Assembly (NCBI RefSeq): GCF_013141695.1
Contig: NZ_WHNY01000093.1
Coordinates: 62,001-126,000, forward strand
Origin: Paenibacillus plantarum
GTDB taxonomy: Bacteria > Bacillota > Bacilli > Paenibacillales > NBRC-103111
Reading direction: 5' to 3'
Length of the DNA stretch: 64,000 bases
Program-made: the position numbers and the translations under genes
Part shown: one piece after another, positions 34,124 through 42,912 of the stretch
Numbering within the stretch: position 1 is the stretch's first letter
Layout of the letters: every line of letters begins with the position of its first letter
The notes under the pieces: generated by a model
What the model saw: only the letters and a program-made list of their open reading frames with translations
Told to the model about the DNA's origin: nothing
The model's database searches: none

Positions 34124-34981
34124 ATGCAAAAGCCTGAGAGTTATTATGTAGTATCGAACCCTCTTCCTGCTGGGGAGAGCGATTTCACGGTATTATTCGC
34201 AGGGGAAAGTCAGACCAAGCCAGAACATCGTCTTGGACCGAAGGTCTATGACTATTACTTAATCCATTATGTGTTATCAGGCCGAGGCGTATTCTCCACG
34301 CATGGAGAAGAGTATGCCATTGGCGCTGGCGACAGCTTCGTCATTGAGCCGGAACAGCTAATAAGCTACGTATCTGATGAGCTGGATCCTTGGCATTATT
34401 GTTGGATCGCCTTTACAGGTGTACAAGCGGCAAAGCTCGTTGGTGTGGCGGGCCTCACGCCCGCGAACCCCATCATCTATATCGCGCGCAACCGGCATAT
34501 GCCTGTGCTTTTTCGCCAGATCCAGCAGGCGCTCAAATCCAAGAAATCCAACGCGCAACTCAAAGCGACAGGCTACCTCAGCTTGTTGCTCGGTGAGTAC
34601 TGCGAAGCCATGTCTGCCCCCGTGGTAGCAGGACTGGTCACCGAAGACGAGAGCGACCGCATCGTGCAGCAGGCGATTCACTACTTGTCCACGCAATACG
34701 CGGAGCCCATTACGATTGAAATGATGGCGGAGAGCCTAGGCTATAATCGCGCTTATCTATCGCGCATGTTCAAGCGGCACACCAAGGTGACGCCGGTGAC
34801 GTTCTTGCTCAAGCTGCGCGTGGACAAAGCACGCTTACTGCTGCGGGAGCGGCTGGAGCTCACGATTGAGCAGATCGCAGCGTCAGTAGGCTTCTATGAC
34901 CCGCTGTACTTCTCCAAGCAGTTCCGGCGCTGGTATGGCGTCTCGCCGAGTGAGTATCGGAATCAGATCAAGTTGCTCTAA
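34124..34981 (+). CDS. AraC-family regulator, likely activator of galKET
   Basis: A protein of 285 residues. An N-terminal AraC-type cupin (about 1-150) contains YLIHYVLSGRGVFSTHGEEYAIGAGDSFVIEPEQLISY, and the C-terminal double helix-turn-helix (about 185-285) has IEMMAESLGYNRAYLSRMFKRHTKVTP and IEQIAASVGFYDPLYFSKQFRRWYGVSPSEYR. Start ATG at 34124 after GAGGAAACG. It is divergent from galK with a 221-bp shared control region, which supports sugar-responsive control of the gal operon; a direct galactose ligand is inference. Confidence 0.88.
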   Translation: MQKPESYYVVSNPLPAGESDFTVLFAGESQTKPEHRLGPKVYDYYLIHYVLSGRGVFSTHGEEYAIGAGDSFVIEPEQLISYVSDELDPWHYCWIAFTGVQAAKLVGVAGLTPANPIIYIARNRHMPVLFRQIQQALKSKKSNAQLKATGYLSLLLGEYCEAMSAPVVAGLVTEDESDRIVQQAIHYLSTQYAEPITIEMMAESLGYNRAYLSRMFKRHTKVTPVTFLLKLRVDKARLLLRERLELTIEQIAASVGFYDPLYFSKQFRRWYGVSPSEYRNQIKLL

Positions 34982-35087
34982 TCCGAATGCTTTTTATCTA
35001 AACAAAAAATAGATGCCTGATTTTCGGCTATACCCACTGAAAGCACGCTGTATACTTTAGATATAAATGATGAAACAGGGTGTGCGT

Positions 35088-36188
35088 ATGATACTTGATG
35101 ATGAACTTAAGCAAGAATATTATAAAGCGCTAGTGGACAAAAAGTCGGAATATGAAGGTGTATTCTACGTAGGGGTGAAAACAACCGGCGTATTTTGCCG
35201 TCCGACTTGTCCAGCAAGAAAACCAAAGTATGAAAATTGTGAGTTTTATGAAACATCGAAGCAGGCGCTTTTGGCTTCCTTTCGACCCTGCCAACGATGT
35301 CGTCCACTATCGCATCCGAATCAAGTCTCAGAGCTTGTCACATTGCTCGTTGAAGCCGTTGAGAACAACCCCGAAAAACGATGGAAAGAACAAGACTTCA
35401 AAGATCTCTCTGTTGATGAATCCACGGCCCGCCGTCAATTCAAGAAACGATTCGGGATGACTTTTGTAGAATATGCACGTGCACGTCGCATGGGACTGGC
35501 CTTGAAGAACATTCGATCAGGAGAGAAGATTATCGATACACAATTAGCATCTGGCTATGATTCCAGCAGTGGCTTTAGAGATGCTTTCTCGCGTATCATG
35601 GGTGCAGCACCTACTCTATTAGAAGATAGCAAAGTATTGAAAGCTGCATGGCTGGATACGCGGCTCGGCCCCATGATTGCCATCGGAGACGAGCGCAAAC
35701 TCTTTCTGTTAGAATTTGTTGATCGACGTGGACTCGAACTGGAAGTAGAACGGCTTAGAAAGAGAACGAAATCCGCTATAATCCCTGGTCTCACAGAGCC
35801 CATTCAGTCGATCGAACGGGAACTCACTCAATATTTTGAAGGTAAACTACATGAGTTTAAGACTCCGCTCTTTTTAATGGGATCACCTTTTCAGCAAAGC
35901 GTCTGGGAGCAATTAATACAAATACCGTCAGGGGAAACCCGTTCCTATGCCGATATTGCCACTTCACTCGGTAAGCCAACCGCCTATCGCGCGGTAGCTC
36001 AGGCTAACGGTGCCAATCAATTAGCCATTGTGATTCCCTGTCACCGTGTTATTAACTCGAATGGTGAGTTGGGCGGTTATGGCGGTGGATTAACACGCAA
36101 AAAATGGTTGTTGTCTCACGAAAAAAACTCCAATATTCGTCTTAATTCCCCCGGGCAGATGGCGTTGACGCGTATTTTGACGCCATGA
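35088..36188 (+). CDS. ada: Ada: methyl-DNA-responsive activator and O6-methylguanine-DNA methyltransferase
   Basis: A protein of 366 residues joining three parts. The N-terminal Ada zinc domain has the four Cys ligands in VFCRPTCPARKP and PCQRC and accepts methyl groups from phosphotriesters. A helix-turn-helix AraC-like segment (about 95-180) follows, and then a C-terminal O6-alkylguanine methyltransferase with the acceptor Cys in IPCHRVI and the NANQ-like QANGANQ. The ATG at 35088 has AGGGTG 6 bases upstream; the ATG at 35067 has none. The last 47 bp overlap the convergent MFS gene end to end, giving the protein a short extra C-terminal tail. Confidence 0.94.
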   Translation: MILDDELKQEYYKALVDKKSEYEGVFYVGVKTTGVFCRPTCPARKPKYENCEFYETSKQALLASFRPCQRCRPLSHPNQVSELVTLLVEAVENNPEKRWKEQDFKDLSVDESTARRQFKKRFGMTFVEYARARRMGLALKNIRSGEKIIDTQLASGYDSSSGFRDAFSRIMGAAPTLLEDSKVLKAAWLDTRLGPMIAIGDERKLFLLEFVDRRGLELEVERLRKRTKSAIIPGLTEPIQSIERELTQYFEGKLHEFKTPLFLMGSPFQQSVWEQLIQIPSGETRSYADIATSLGKPTAYRAVAQANGANQLAIVIPCHRVINSNGELGGYGGGLTRKKWLLSHEKNSNIRLNSPGQMALTRILTP

Positions 36189-37347
36189 AATGCTGCAGCG
36201 CTCCAAGTAAGATGAACACTGCCATTACGCCGGCCGAATATCTGTACATCACCGAGTAGTTGGTTACTGACGAGATGGCGCCAAGCAGAATTGCACCGAG
36301 CGCAACGCCGAAATCCGTTGAATTGTAGAACATGCTGTTCGCCATGCCATACTGCTCCGGATTCGATAATCGCAGCATCCAAGCTTGAATCGTAGGCTGA
36401 ATGGCACCGAATCCTACGCCATAGAGCAGCGCGGACACGATCAACATCGGCATGTCATGCGTAATCGACAGCACCGCCATGCTGGCCATGACGAACATTC
36501 CTGCGGGAATCAGTACCGAAGCATGCCCGAAGCGGTCGAAGATTCGTCCCGAAAACGGACGAACGAGAATAATCGTGACGGCGTTGAACATGAAGAATAA
36601 GCCGACCTGTTCGATATGTACATAATCGCCGAACAAAGCAAGGAAACTAAGCAAACCGCTATACGTGATGGAGAGAAAAAAGTTCAGCAACGCGGGAAAC
36701 AACAGTTTCCTATTGAATCTGGGTTTTACTGCGGATCTGGGTAGACCGACTTGACCAACAGGCTTCGTTTGCTTCGAACGCGACAGCCATAATACCGGAA
36801 AGATAGCCACGGATGTAATCAATCCTATCATCGTCAAATGCATGAAACTGTCTTGTTTCATGACATTCAAGCCGATAGACGGACCGATCGACATGGCTAG
36901 ACTGGTCGACAACCCGAAATAACCAATGCCCTCCCCCATACGTCGCAACGGGATAATACGGGATACGAGTGTCGGCAGAATCGTGCTCGCCATTCCGAAG
37001 CCGATGCCATAGCCAATACGCAACGACAATAACGTGGCGACAGAGCCCGCGGCTGAGTACAGCGCCGTAGTAGCCGCAGCGACAATGAGACCCGCGAGCA
37101 GAAGCTTCATCCGCGAAACGCGTTGCATGAGCGCTGCGGTCGCGAAACGCGATAGGATGGCTGCCAGCGCGAATACAGACGTCACAAGGCTTACCTGGAT
37201 GTTTCCTGCATGAAATTCACTTTTCACGTAGGCTGGAAAGGACGAAAGGAGCATTTGCAAACTTAGAAATAACAGAAAAAAACAGATTGTCAAAGCAATG
37301 AAAGGCCTTGTCCATAATGGAGTTTGTTGTTGTTGTTCTTGCTGCAT
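36142..37347 (-). CDS. MFS transporter (drug exporter-like)
   Basis: A membrane protein of 401 residues with about 12 helices. The Pro-rich helices and LRIGYGIGFGMASTILPTLVSRIIPLRRMGEGIGYFGL resemble the YfmO/YttB-type exporters of Bacillales. The N-terminus is Gln-rich (MQQEQQQQ), matching a short CAA/CAG run. It lies 26 bp downstream of a MarR gene and is probably cotranscribed with and repressed by it. The 3' end overlaps ada tail-to-tail by 47 bp with no terminator hairpin visible between them. Confidence 0.88.
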   Translation of the reverse strand: MQQEQQQQTPLWTRPFIALTICFFLLFLSLQMLLSSFPAYVKSEFHAGNIQVSLVTSVFALAAILSRFATAALMQRVSRMKLLLAGLIVAAATTALYSAAGSVATLLSLRIGYGIGFGMASTILPTLVSRIIPLRRMGEGIGYFGLSTSLAMSIGPSIGLNVMKQDSFMHLTMIGLITSVAIFPVLWLSRSKQTKPVGQVGLPRSAVKPRFNRKLLFPALLNFFLSITYSGLLSFLALFGDYVHIEQVGLFFMFNAVTIILVRPFSGRIFDRFGHASVLIPAGMFVMASMAVLSITHDMPMLIVSALLYGVGFGAIQPTIQAWMLRLSNPEQYGMANSMFYNSTDFGVALGAILLGAISSVTNYSVMYRYSAGVMAVFILLGALQHFMASKYASTPSARGN

Positions 37348-37373
37348 TTTAGCGTCATCTCCATCAAATATTA

Positions 37374-37835
37374 TTAGTCTTCTACGAGCTCCGTATGCCC
37401 TAGTTTCCTGCCGATATGCAGTTGAATGCGCAGCAACAGCTCCATCATGATATCGTATTCCTCTTCCGAAATGCAGGCTTTTACTTCCGCCGTCACACTG
37501 TCTTCGATCGGCGTCGTTTCGCGAATGATCGCTTGCCCGAGCTCAGTGCTATATACAAGAAAAGACCGCCGGTCCCGATTGCCCGCTTTCTTATAGATAA
37601 GCCCCTTCTTCTCCAAAATATCCAAAATCCGCGTCGTCGTCGGCTTATCCTTGCCGGTCCGTTCGGCGATTTCACGTTGGATCAAACCTTGAGCGCGATC
37701 GATTTGATTCAGCGCAGACCACTGCTCGGGCGTAATGCCATGAGCGCTTAGTCGTTGCTGAAACAACGCCGTCAGCTTTCTGTGCGTAACGCCCATCGCG
37801 AATCCGATTGGCAGCATGCGGGGTTCGATTGACAT
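37374..37835 (-). CDS. MarR-family repressor
   Basis: A winged-helix regulator of 153 residues. The recognition helix region is LIQREIAERTGKDKPTTTRILDILEKKGLIYKKAGNRDRRSFLVYSTELG, with the wing Asp-Arg-Arg (NRDRRS). I use the ATG at 37835 after AAAGGGG; the longer reading begins with TTG inside this site. It probably represses itself and the MFS gene behind it through the 18-bp palindrome at 37855-37872. Confidence 0.88.
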   Translation of the reverse strand: MSIEPRMLPIGFAMGVTHRKLTALFQQRLSAHGITPEQWSALNQIDRAQGLIQREIAERTGKDKPTTTRILDILEKKGLIYKKAGNRDRRSFLVYSTELGQAIIRETTPIEDSVTAEVKACISEEEYDIMMELLLRIQLHIGRKLGHTELVED

Positions 37836-37854
37836 ATACGTTGCCCCTTTCAAC

Positions 37855-37897
37855 TAGTTGTTTAAACAACTATATGTTAGACAACATGTTTTGTCAA
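37855..37897 (-). promoter_or_regulatory. Consensus promoter with overlapping 18-bp palindromic operator
   Basis: On the minus strand TTGACA (37892-37897) and TATAGT (37869-37874) are 17 bp apart. The perfect palindrome TAGTTGTTTAAACAACTA covers 37855-37872, overlapping the -10 and the transcript start. A bound MarR dimer there would block RNA polymerase. Confidence 0.8.
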
Positions 37898-37999
37898 TGT
37901 TACCACGGCCTTTTTTCCTATGATAAAGAAGGGGGTTAAGAAATGTTTCTCACGCAAAATGGCATCCACTCAATGAGTGAATGCCTGTATTACTTCGTC

Positions 38000-39700
38000 C
38001 TAATCATTGTTTCCATCCAGATTTAACTCATTCACCGGTATAACTTCGAGCCAATCCATGCGTACTATGTTTACCATGGATGTAAGTACAAGACGATGTA
38101 ATCCAGGACTAAGCTGGAATTCGTCATTCAAACGCAGCGTACTCCATGAATTCCCAGCAACCTCTACCATACCAATTACTTTATCATCGACTGAAACAGC
38201 TATCTGCGCTCTTTCATTAGGTGCAAAAGCACGCAAATCAACCTTATATAGCGATGCTTTGGAAGCATGACACACTGTGAATTCATAAGCCAACCAATCT
38301 TCAGGTGTTAATTGAACACATAACCGTTCATCAGCTTGCCAACTTTCCCCCTTGCCATGTTGAAAGTTAGGTGTCGTTCTGGATCCTTCTATAAAGCGGA
38401 TATCTGTTCTGTCATTTATCCGAAATCCAATGTTTTCAACCATACGATACTTGGTCCCATAACTTATCCCTTCTCCTTTGTACCCATAGAAAATAGCAGG
38501 TATACGAGTCGAGGGTCTGCGGAAAAGGGAATCTGTTACTTCTTTTTGATACAAACATTGCTCAAAAGAAATGTTGTGCAGGTATTCCCATAAAATGTGC
38601 TCGGCTGATGCCTCATCTGGTTTAACTCCGCCTTCTAAGTAGTCGATCAACTGCTGCCAGCCTGTTGGCTTGATCACAGTGCATGGCGAATTAGCTTTGT
38701 CCATTTTTTTCCAAGTCCAGAAATTCCACGAGATGTCATGATCCTCGAATAATCGAAATGCACCAGCATACCATTCCTTATTATTCTCGCCGCCTTCGCC
38801 CATAAAGATCGGCACGTTCCATTCTTCACGCTTATCCAGATAAATCTGAATACTCTCCGTATCCGGGTTGTTCCAGTATTTATGAAATTGAAGCATAAGA
38901 TTATCGTCAAACTTTTCATTAAAAATCGACCAATCTGTAGCCCAGTGCACACCTTCCAAAATGATCATATGATGGACATCGACTTCGCGGATAGCCTTAG
39001 TAATTCGCTTATATAAAGGCATTACTTGATCATTATAGGCTGAAAACCATTCAGGCAAAGGCTCGTTCAAGAGATCATAACCTGCTACAATCCACTCATC
39101 TTTGTAACGTTCAGCTAGCATTCTCCATAACGCAACTGTGATCTCTTGATTCCGTTCGTTCGTAAACAGCTCAGGTTTATCGAACTCCGAATCATCGATA
39201 TTCGTTCCTGTCTGTCCTCCTGTAGCACCGTGCAGATCAAGAATCACATAAAGTCTATGCTCACGACACCAATCAATGACGTTGTCCATGATCTTCAAAT
39301 GAGCTTGATTATAGCGAACAACCTCACCTTCACTATCCTCTATCAAAAATCTGGCAAGAATCGGTACACGAACGGAATTGTAACCATCCGCAGCGATTTG
39401 CCGAATATCCGACTCTGATGTATATCGATTATAATAAATCTCCCAGAATTGCTCAGCCTTCTCTTCGCCAATCAAATCCTTAACCATCTGTTCGATTCGT
39501 CTTGGTCGATCTCCTTGATCAGGAAAAAGCCACATGTACCCTTCAGGAAGCATCCAACTGCCAAATCCAACGCCGCGAAGCAGAATCTCCTGTCCTTCAC
39601 CGTTTATTAGCTTTTTGCCTTTGGCCTTTAAAAACCCAGTTACTTCATGCCCTCCAGTTATCACAATAAGATTCCCCCTCTCCACTCTAATTGATGGCAT
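38000..39700 (-). CDS. Glycoside hydrolase family 5-like enzyme, cytoplasmic, with C-terminal carbohydrate-binding-like domain
   Basis: A protein of about 566 residues. A GH5-type TIM barrel spans about 30-380: RGVGFGSW, YNSVRVPIL, VILDLHGATGG, the acid/base Glu in YDLLNEPLP and the nucleophile Glu in IFMGEGGE. The C-terminal 160 residues, with RIPAIFYGYKGEGISYGTKYRMVENIGF and later beta strands, look like a CBM6/CBM35-type domain. There is no signal peptide, so it should act on imported oligosaccharides. The ATG at 39700 touches the permease stop (TAATG) but AAAGGA is too close; GTG at 39664 with AGAGGGGG upstream is an alternative start. It lies last in the sugar-uptake operon. Confidence 0.85.
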   Translation of the reverse strand: MPSIRVERGNLIVITGGHEVTGFLKAKGKKLINGEGQEILLRGVGFGSWMLPEGYMWLFPDQGDRPRRIEQMVKDLIGEEKAEQFWEIYYNRYTSESDIRQIAADGYNSVRVPILARFLIEDSEGEVVRYNQAHLKIMDNVIDWCREHRLYVILDLHGATGGQTGTNIDDSEFDKPELFTNERNQEITVALWRMLAERYKDEWIVAGYDLLNEPLPEWFSAYNDQVMPLYKRITKAIREVDVHHMIILEGVHWATDWSIFNEKFDDNLMLQFHKYWNNPDTESIQIYLDKREEWNVPIFMGEGGENNKEWYAGAFRLFEDHDISWNFWTWKKMDKANSPCTVIKPTGWQQLIDYLEGGVKPDEASAEHILWEYLHNISFEQCLYQKEVTDSLFRRPSTRIPAIFYGYKGEGISYGTKYRMVENIGFRINDRTDIRFIEGSRTTPNFQHGKGESWQADERLCVQLTPEDWLAYEFTVCHASKASLYKVDLRAFAPNERAQIAVSVDDKVIGMVEVAGNSWSTLRLNDEFQLSPGLHRLVLTSMVNIVRMDWLEVIPVNELNLDGNND

Positions 39701-40560
39701 TATCCTTTGATCGCACCTTCAGCAATTCCATTTAGAATATATTTTTGCAGAAATAGATAAAAGATAATGACAGGCAGCATAGCCAGCAATAAGGCAGCTA
39801 AAATATTGGACCAGTCATTGCTGTATTCTCCAAATAACATATTCGTTGATAAGAGCAGTGTATATCGATCTGAATCGGTTAATATTAAAAGTGGCAAAAG
39901 AAAGTCATTCCATATCCATAGTAAATTCAAAATCGCAATGGTAGCTGTGACGGGTAGAAGAAGCGGAAAAATCACAGTAAGGAACAATTTAAACTCTCCA
40001 CAGCCGTCGATAACGGCAGCTTCATCCAAATCTCGCGGAATGGATTTCACAAAACCGTGATATAGAAAAATGGCCATGGACACACCTAACCCGATATAGA
40101 TTAAGCCAAGTCCATAAATCGAACCTTGGATGTGTAGTTCTCTAGATATTTTCACGAGAGTGATCATGACCGAGTGAAAAGGGATTAACATTGAAAGTAT
40201 GAAAAGTCCAAACAAAAAAGCACTCAATTTCCCTTTCGTTCTGGACAGCTTGTATCCAGCCAGGGAAGCACAACCAATAATCCCAAATAAACCAACAACA
40301 GCAATTTGGATCGTATTCGATAGACTTCTTAAAAAATGTATTTTTTCAAAGGCGCTCGAATAATTGGAAAATTGAAAATCAGCAGGAAAGGATAGAATAT
40401 TCGTCAACATCTCGCTTTGCGTTTTCACAGAATTCAATAATCCCATATAGATTGGAAATAACATCACAACCGTTCCGACGAGCAGGAAGAGAAAAATAAG
40501 AGATGAGCCAGCACGACGACTTATTAGGCTAAGTCCAACACGTGTATCTTGACTACTCAT
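39700..40560 (-). CDS. Carbohydrate ABC transporter permease, MalG type
   Basis: An inner-membrane permease of 286 residues with six helices. The cytoplasmic EAA loop is DLDEAAVIDGCGEFKLFLTVIFPLLLPV near residue 185, the site that docks the ATPase. The ATG at 40560 forms an ATGA overlap with the stop of the preceding permease, with GAGGTGG upstream. The dedicated ATPase is not encoded here, which is usual for this transporter class in Bacillales, where a shared MsmX-like ATPase serves several systems. Confidence 0.93.
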   Translation of the reverse strand: MSSQDTRVGLSLISRRAGSSLIFLFLLVGTVVMLFPIYMGLLNSVKTQSEMLTNILSFPADFQFSNYSSAFEKIHFLRSLSNTIQIAVVGLFGIIGCASLAGYKLSRTKGKLSAFLFGLFILSMLIPFHSVMITLVKISRELHIQGSIYGLGLIYIGLGVSMAIFLYHGFVKSIPRDLDEAAVIDGCGEFKLFLTVIFPLLLPVTATIAILNLLWIWNDFLLPLLILTDSDRYTLLLSTNMLFGEYSNDWSNILAALLLAMLPVIIFYLFLQKYILNGIAEGAIKG

Positions 40561-41444
40561 GCTTCCACCTCTCTTCTTTTCATGATCCACAATTGAACGA
40601 GTGTGACGATAAAGACAATCAAGAACAGAATCATTGCCTTAGCGCTAGCATAACCATATCGACTACTCAGACTAAATGCTTCTTCATAAATATTAAGCGC
40701 GATAACCTGTGTAGCCCGCCCCGGTCCACCGCCAGTCAAAGCAAAAACCGCATCAAAGACTTTAAAGGAACCGTTTAAAGTCACGAAAAGACCAATGGTC
40801 AAAGCTGGATATATCATGGGTAGCGTAACATTTCGAAATGTTTGCATCGCATTCGCCCCATCTATAGCAGCAGCTTCTTTCATCTGTTGCGGCACCCCTT
40901 GAAGTGCTGCGATGTATATGACCATTAAGTATCCTACTCCACTCCAGAGGGAAAGGATCAAGAGTGTATAAAAGGAGAATCTTGGATCCCCTATCCACGA
41001 TTGGTCTAAAAAGTGAAAGATCGTATGTTCAGCTATATAGGGTAAAACCTTAGTGAAAATAAACATCCACATAAACCCGCCGATAATTAAGCTAATCATA
41101 TTTGGCATAAAGAAGATCGTCCGAAACCAAACTTTACTTCGTTTTTGTAATTCTATTAACACTGCCAAAAGGATAGCCAAAAAATTGGATAATACGACCA
41201 TGAATATAACGTATTTGAGTGTAAACCAAATGGCATCCAGAAAGTATGGATCATCTGTGAGCGCTTCGATATAGTTGCTTAATCCCACCATATTATAGGT
41301 AGGATTGAGCCCATTCCAATCCGTCAAGCTGTACCAGATCCCCCCAAAAGAGGGGGCGAGTACAAAAACGGAATAGAAGAGTATTGCGGGAAAAACGAAG
41401 GCTAACAGGATGATGTTTTGCTTCCTATTCCTTGTAAAAATCAT
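40557..41444 (-). CDS. Sugar ABC transporter permease, MalF/UgpA type
   Basis: An inner-membrane permease of 295 residues with six helices and the EAA loop QQMKEAAAIDGANAMQTFRNVTLPMIYPAL near residue 200. ALTGGGPGRATQVIALNIYEEAF is a typical conserved segment of this group. The ATG at 41444 follows AGGAGTG. It lies 36 bp after the binding-protein gene. The pair forms the heterodimeric membrane channel. Confidence 0.93.
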   Translation of the reverse strand: MIFTRNRKQNIILLAFVFPAILFYSVFVLAPSFGGIWYSLTDWNGLNPTYNMVGLSNYIEALTDDPYFLDAIWFTLKYVIFMVVLSNFLAILLAVLIELQKRSKVWFRTIFFMPNMISLIIGGFMWMFIFTKVLPYIAEHTIFHFLDQSWIGDPRFSFYTLLILSLWSGVGYLMVIYIAALQGVPQQMKEAAAIDGANAMQTFRNVTLPMIYPALTIGLFVTLNGSFKVFDAVFALTGGGPGRATQVIALNIYEEAFSLSSRYGYASAKAMILFLIVFIVTLVQLWIMKRREVEA

Positions 41445-41480
41445 TTTGTATCACTCCTAGTTAACCGCGTTACTCAGCCT

Positions 41481-42791
41481 TTACTTAGCAGCTTTAACTG
41501 CTGCTGCCCATGTTTTATCCATTGTTTTAATAAACTGCTCTTTGGTAACGGTTTTAGCATAATAGCTTTGCAACAATTTAGCTTGCTCGTCTGTAACACC
41601 GTTTGGCAGCTTCAAATCCTGATACGCTTTCCCATTTTCTACATAGGCTGAGGATTCCTTCACCCACGGATTTACTTCAAATTTATGAACAGTAGAGATA
41701 GGATTGAATTTCAATTGTTTAAATAGCGCGGAAGAATCTTTCTCATCCAGGATATAGTTCAGTAAATCAAGTGCTACTTCTTTGTTTTTAGTTGTTGGCG
41801 ATACAGCTAAGGAAGTAGAGGTTGAAAGATTAATCATGGTATCTTTGGAATCATTGCTTACAGGTAGTGCTGCAACACCCATTTCAAAGCTTGGATTAAC
41901 TTTGAGAATGGCATCCGCATTCCAAGGACCTTGTACCCACATAGCGGATTTTCCATTGGCAAATTCAGCGGCACCAGCTTCATTACCAACCTCGAAAGGT
42001 TTTTTCGTGCCGTTTGCGTTAATGAGATCGATAATATCAAAAATGGCTGCCACGTCACTATATGAAGCCTGACCCGCACTCATCTTTTCAATCCAATCCG
42101 GATGCTTCGAGGAAACAATACCACCAAGCGATTGCGCAGTCATAAGTTGTGGGACCCATGACTCTTGAAAAGCCAGTTCAAATGGTGCAATATTCGCTGC
42201 AGTTATTTTTGCGATAACAGCTTTCATTTCATCCAATGTGTTTGGAGGTGTTATGCCCAAATCCTTGAATATTTTTTTATTGTACAAGTATCCCCATGTT
42301 GTGCTTTCAAAAGGCAGCACGACGATTTTACCATCGATCGTAACGGTTTTCTTCACGGGTTCATATAAGCTTTTAATGGCTGCTTGACTAGATAAATCAC
42401 TTAGGTAACCTGCTTTATAATAAGCCGGAATATCATTTGCATGAATGGTAAACAAATCCGGTGCGTCATTCGATGCTAGACGAGTTTGTAAGATCTGCTT
42501 GGATTGATCGGAATTAGGCATTTCCGTTTTAATCGTGACATCTACATTTTTCTCTGCCAATTCTTTTGCTTTAAATTGCTCGAAGTATTTTTCAAATTGT
42601 TCTTTATACTGGGGATAGCTCATAAATACATTGAGTTCTACTTTTTTCGGAGTTGCAGTTGCCTTTGTACTGACTGGTGTGCTTGCAGGTGCTGCACTAC
42701 TAGCGTCTGTATTCGTCTTATTTGTGCTAGTGCCGCATCCTGCAGCTAATATCAAGCCTAGGATAATACTCATATTAAGCGTTTTCTTCAT
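41481..42791 (-). CDS. Extracellular sugar-binding lipoprotein (ABC family 1)
   Basis: A lipoprotein of 436 residues. The signal peptide ends in the lipobox LAAGC (Cys 19), followed by a Ser/Thr/Ala-rich linker and a two-lobed periplasmic-binding fold with NVFMSYPQYKEQFEKYFEQF, APDLFTIHANDIPAYYKAGYL, WGYLYNKKIFKDLGITPP and ANGKSAMWVQGPW. It should capture an oligosaccharide for the two permeases that follow. Start ATG at 42791 after GGGGGGAAC. A cre-like site lies 43 bp upstream, so catabolite repression is likely. The neighbouring GH5 gene suggests a beta-glucan or mannan-type oligosaccharide, which is inference. Confidence 0.93.
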   Translation of the reverse strand: MKKTLNMSIILGLILAAGCGTSTNKTNTDASSAAPASTPVSTKATATPKKVELNVFMSYPQYKEQFEKYFEQFKAKELAEKNVDVTIKTEMPNSDQSKQILQTRLASNDAPDLFTIHANDIPAYYKAGYLSDLSSQAAIKSLYEPVKKTVTIDGKIVVLPFESTTWGYLYNKKIFKDLGITPPNTLDEMKAVIAKITAANIAPFELAFQESWVPQLMTAQSLGGIVSSKHPDWIEKMSAGQASYSDVAAIFDIIDLINANGTKKPFEVGNEAGAAEFANGKSAMWVQGPWNADAILKVNPSFEMGVAALPVSNDSKDTMINLSTSTSLAVSPTTKNKEVALDLLNYILDEKDSSALFKQLKFNPISTVHKFEVNPWVKESSAYVENGKAYQDLKLPNGVTDEQAKLLQSYYAKTVTKEQFIKTMDKTWAAAVKAAK

Positions 42792-42833
42792 GGATCGTTC
42801 CCCCCCTGATTTAACTGCTCCTTCAGTATAGTG

Positions 42834-42847
42834 GAAGCGCTTTCTAT
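42834..42847. promoter_or_regulatory. Candidate cre site (CcpA) upstream of the sugar ABC operon
   Basis: TGGAAGCGCTTTCT matches the loose catabolite-responsive-element consensus TGWAANCGNTNWCA at most positions and contains the central palindrome AAGCGCTT. It lies 43 bp upstream of the binding-protein gene. Confidence 0.6.
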
Positions 42848-42912
42848 ATTCATTTCAGGATATTAACATCTTCTATTGCACAATATTGATGTAACTCGGA
42901 AAAACAATCCAT

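Noticed and set aside
35067-35087. Earlier ATG as the ada start
   Set aside because: No ribosome site precedes it, while AGGGTG is well placed for ATG 35088 and lies within the longer form.
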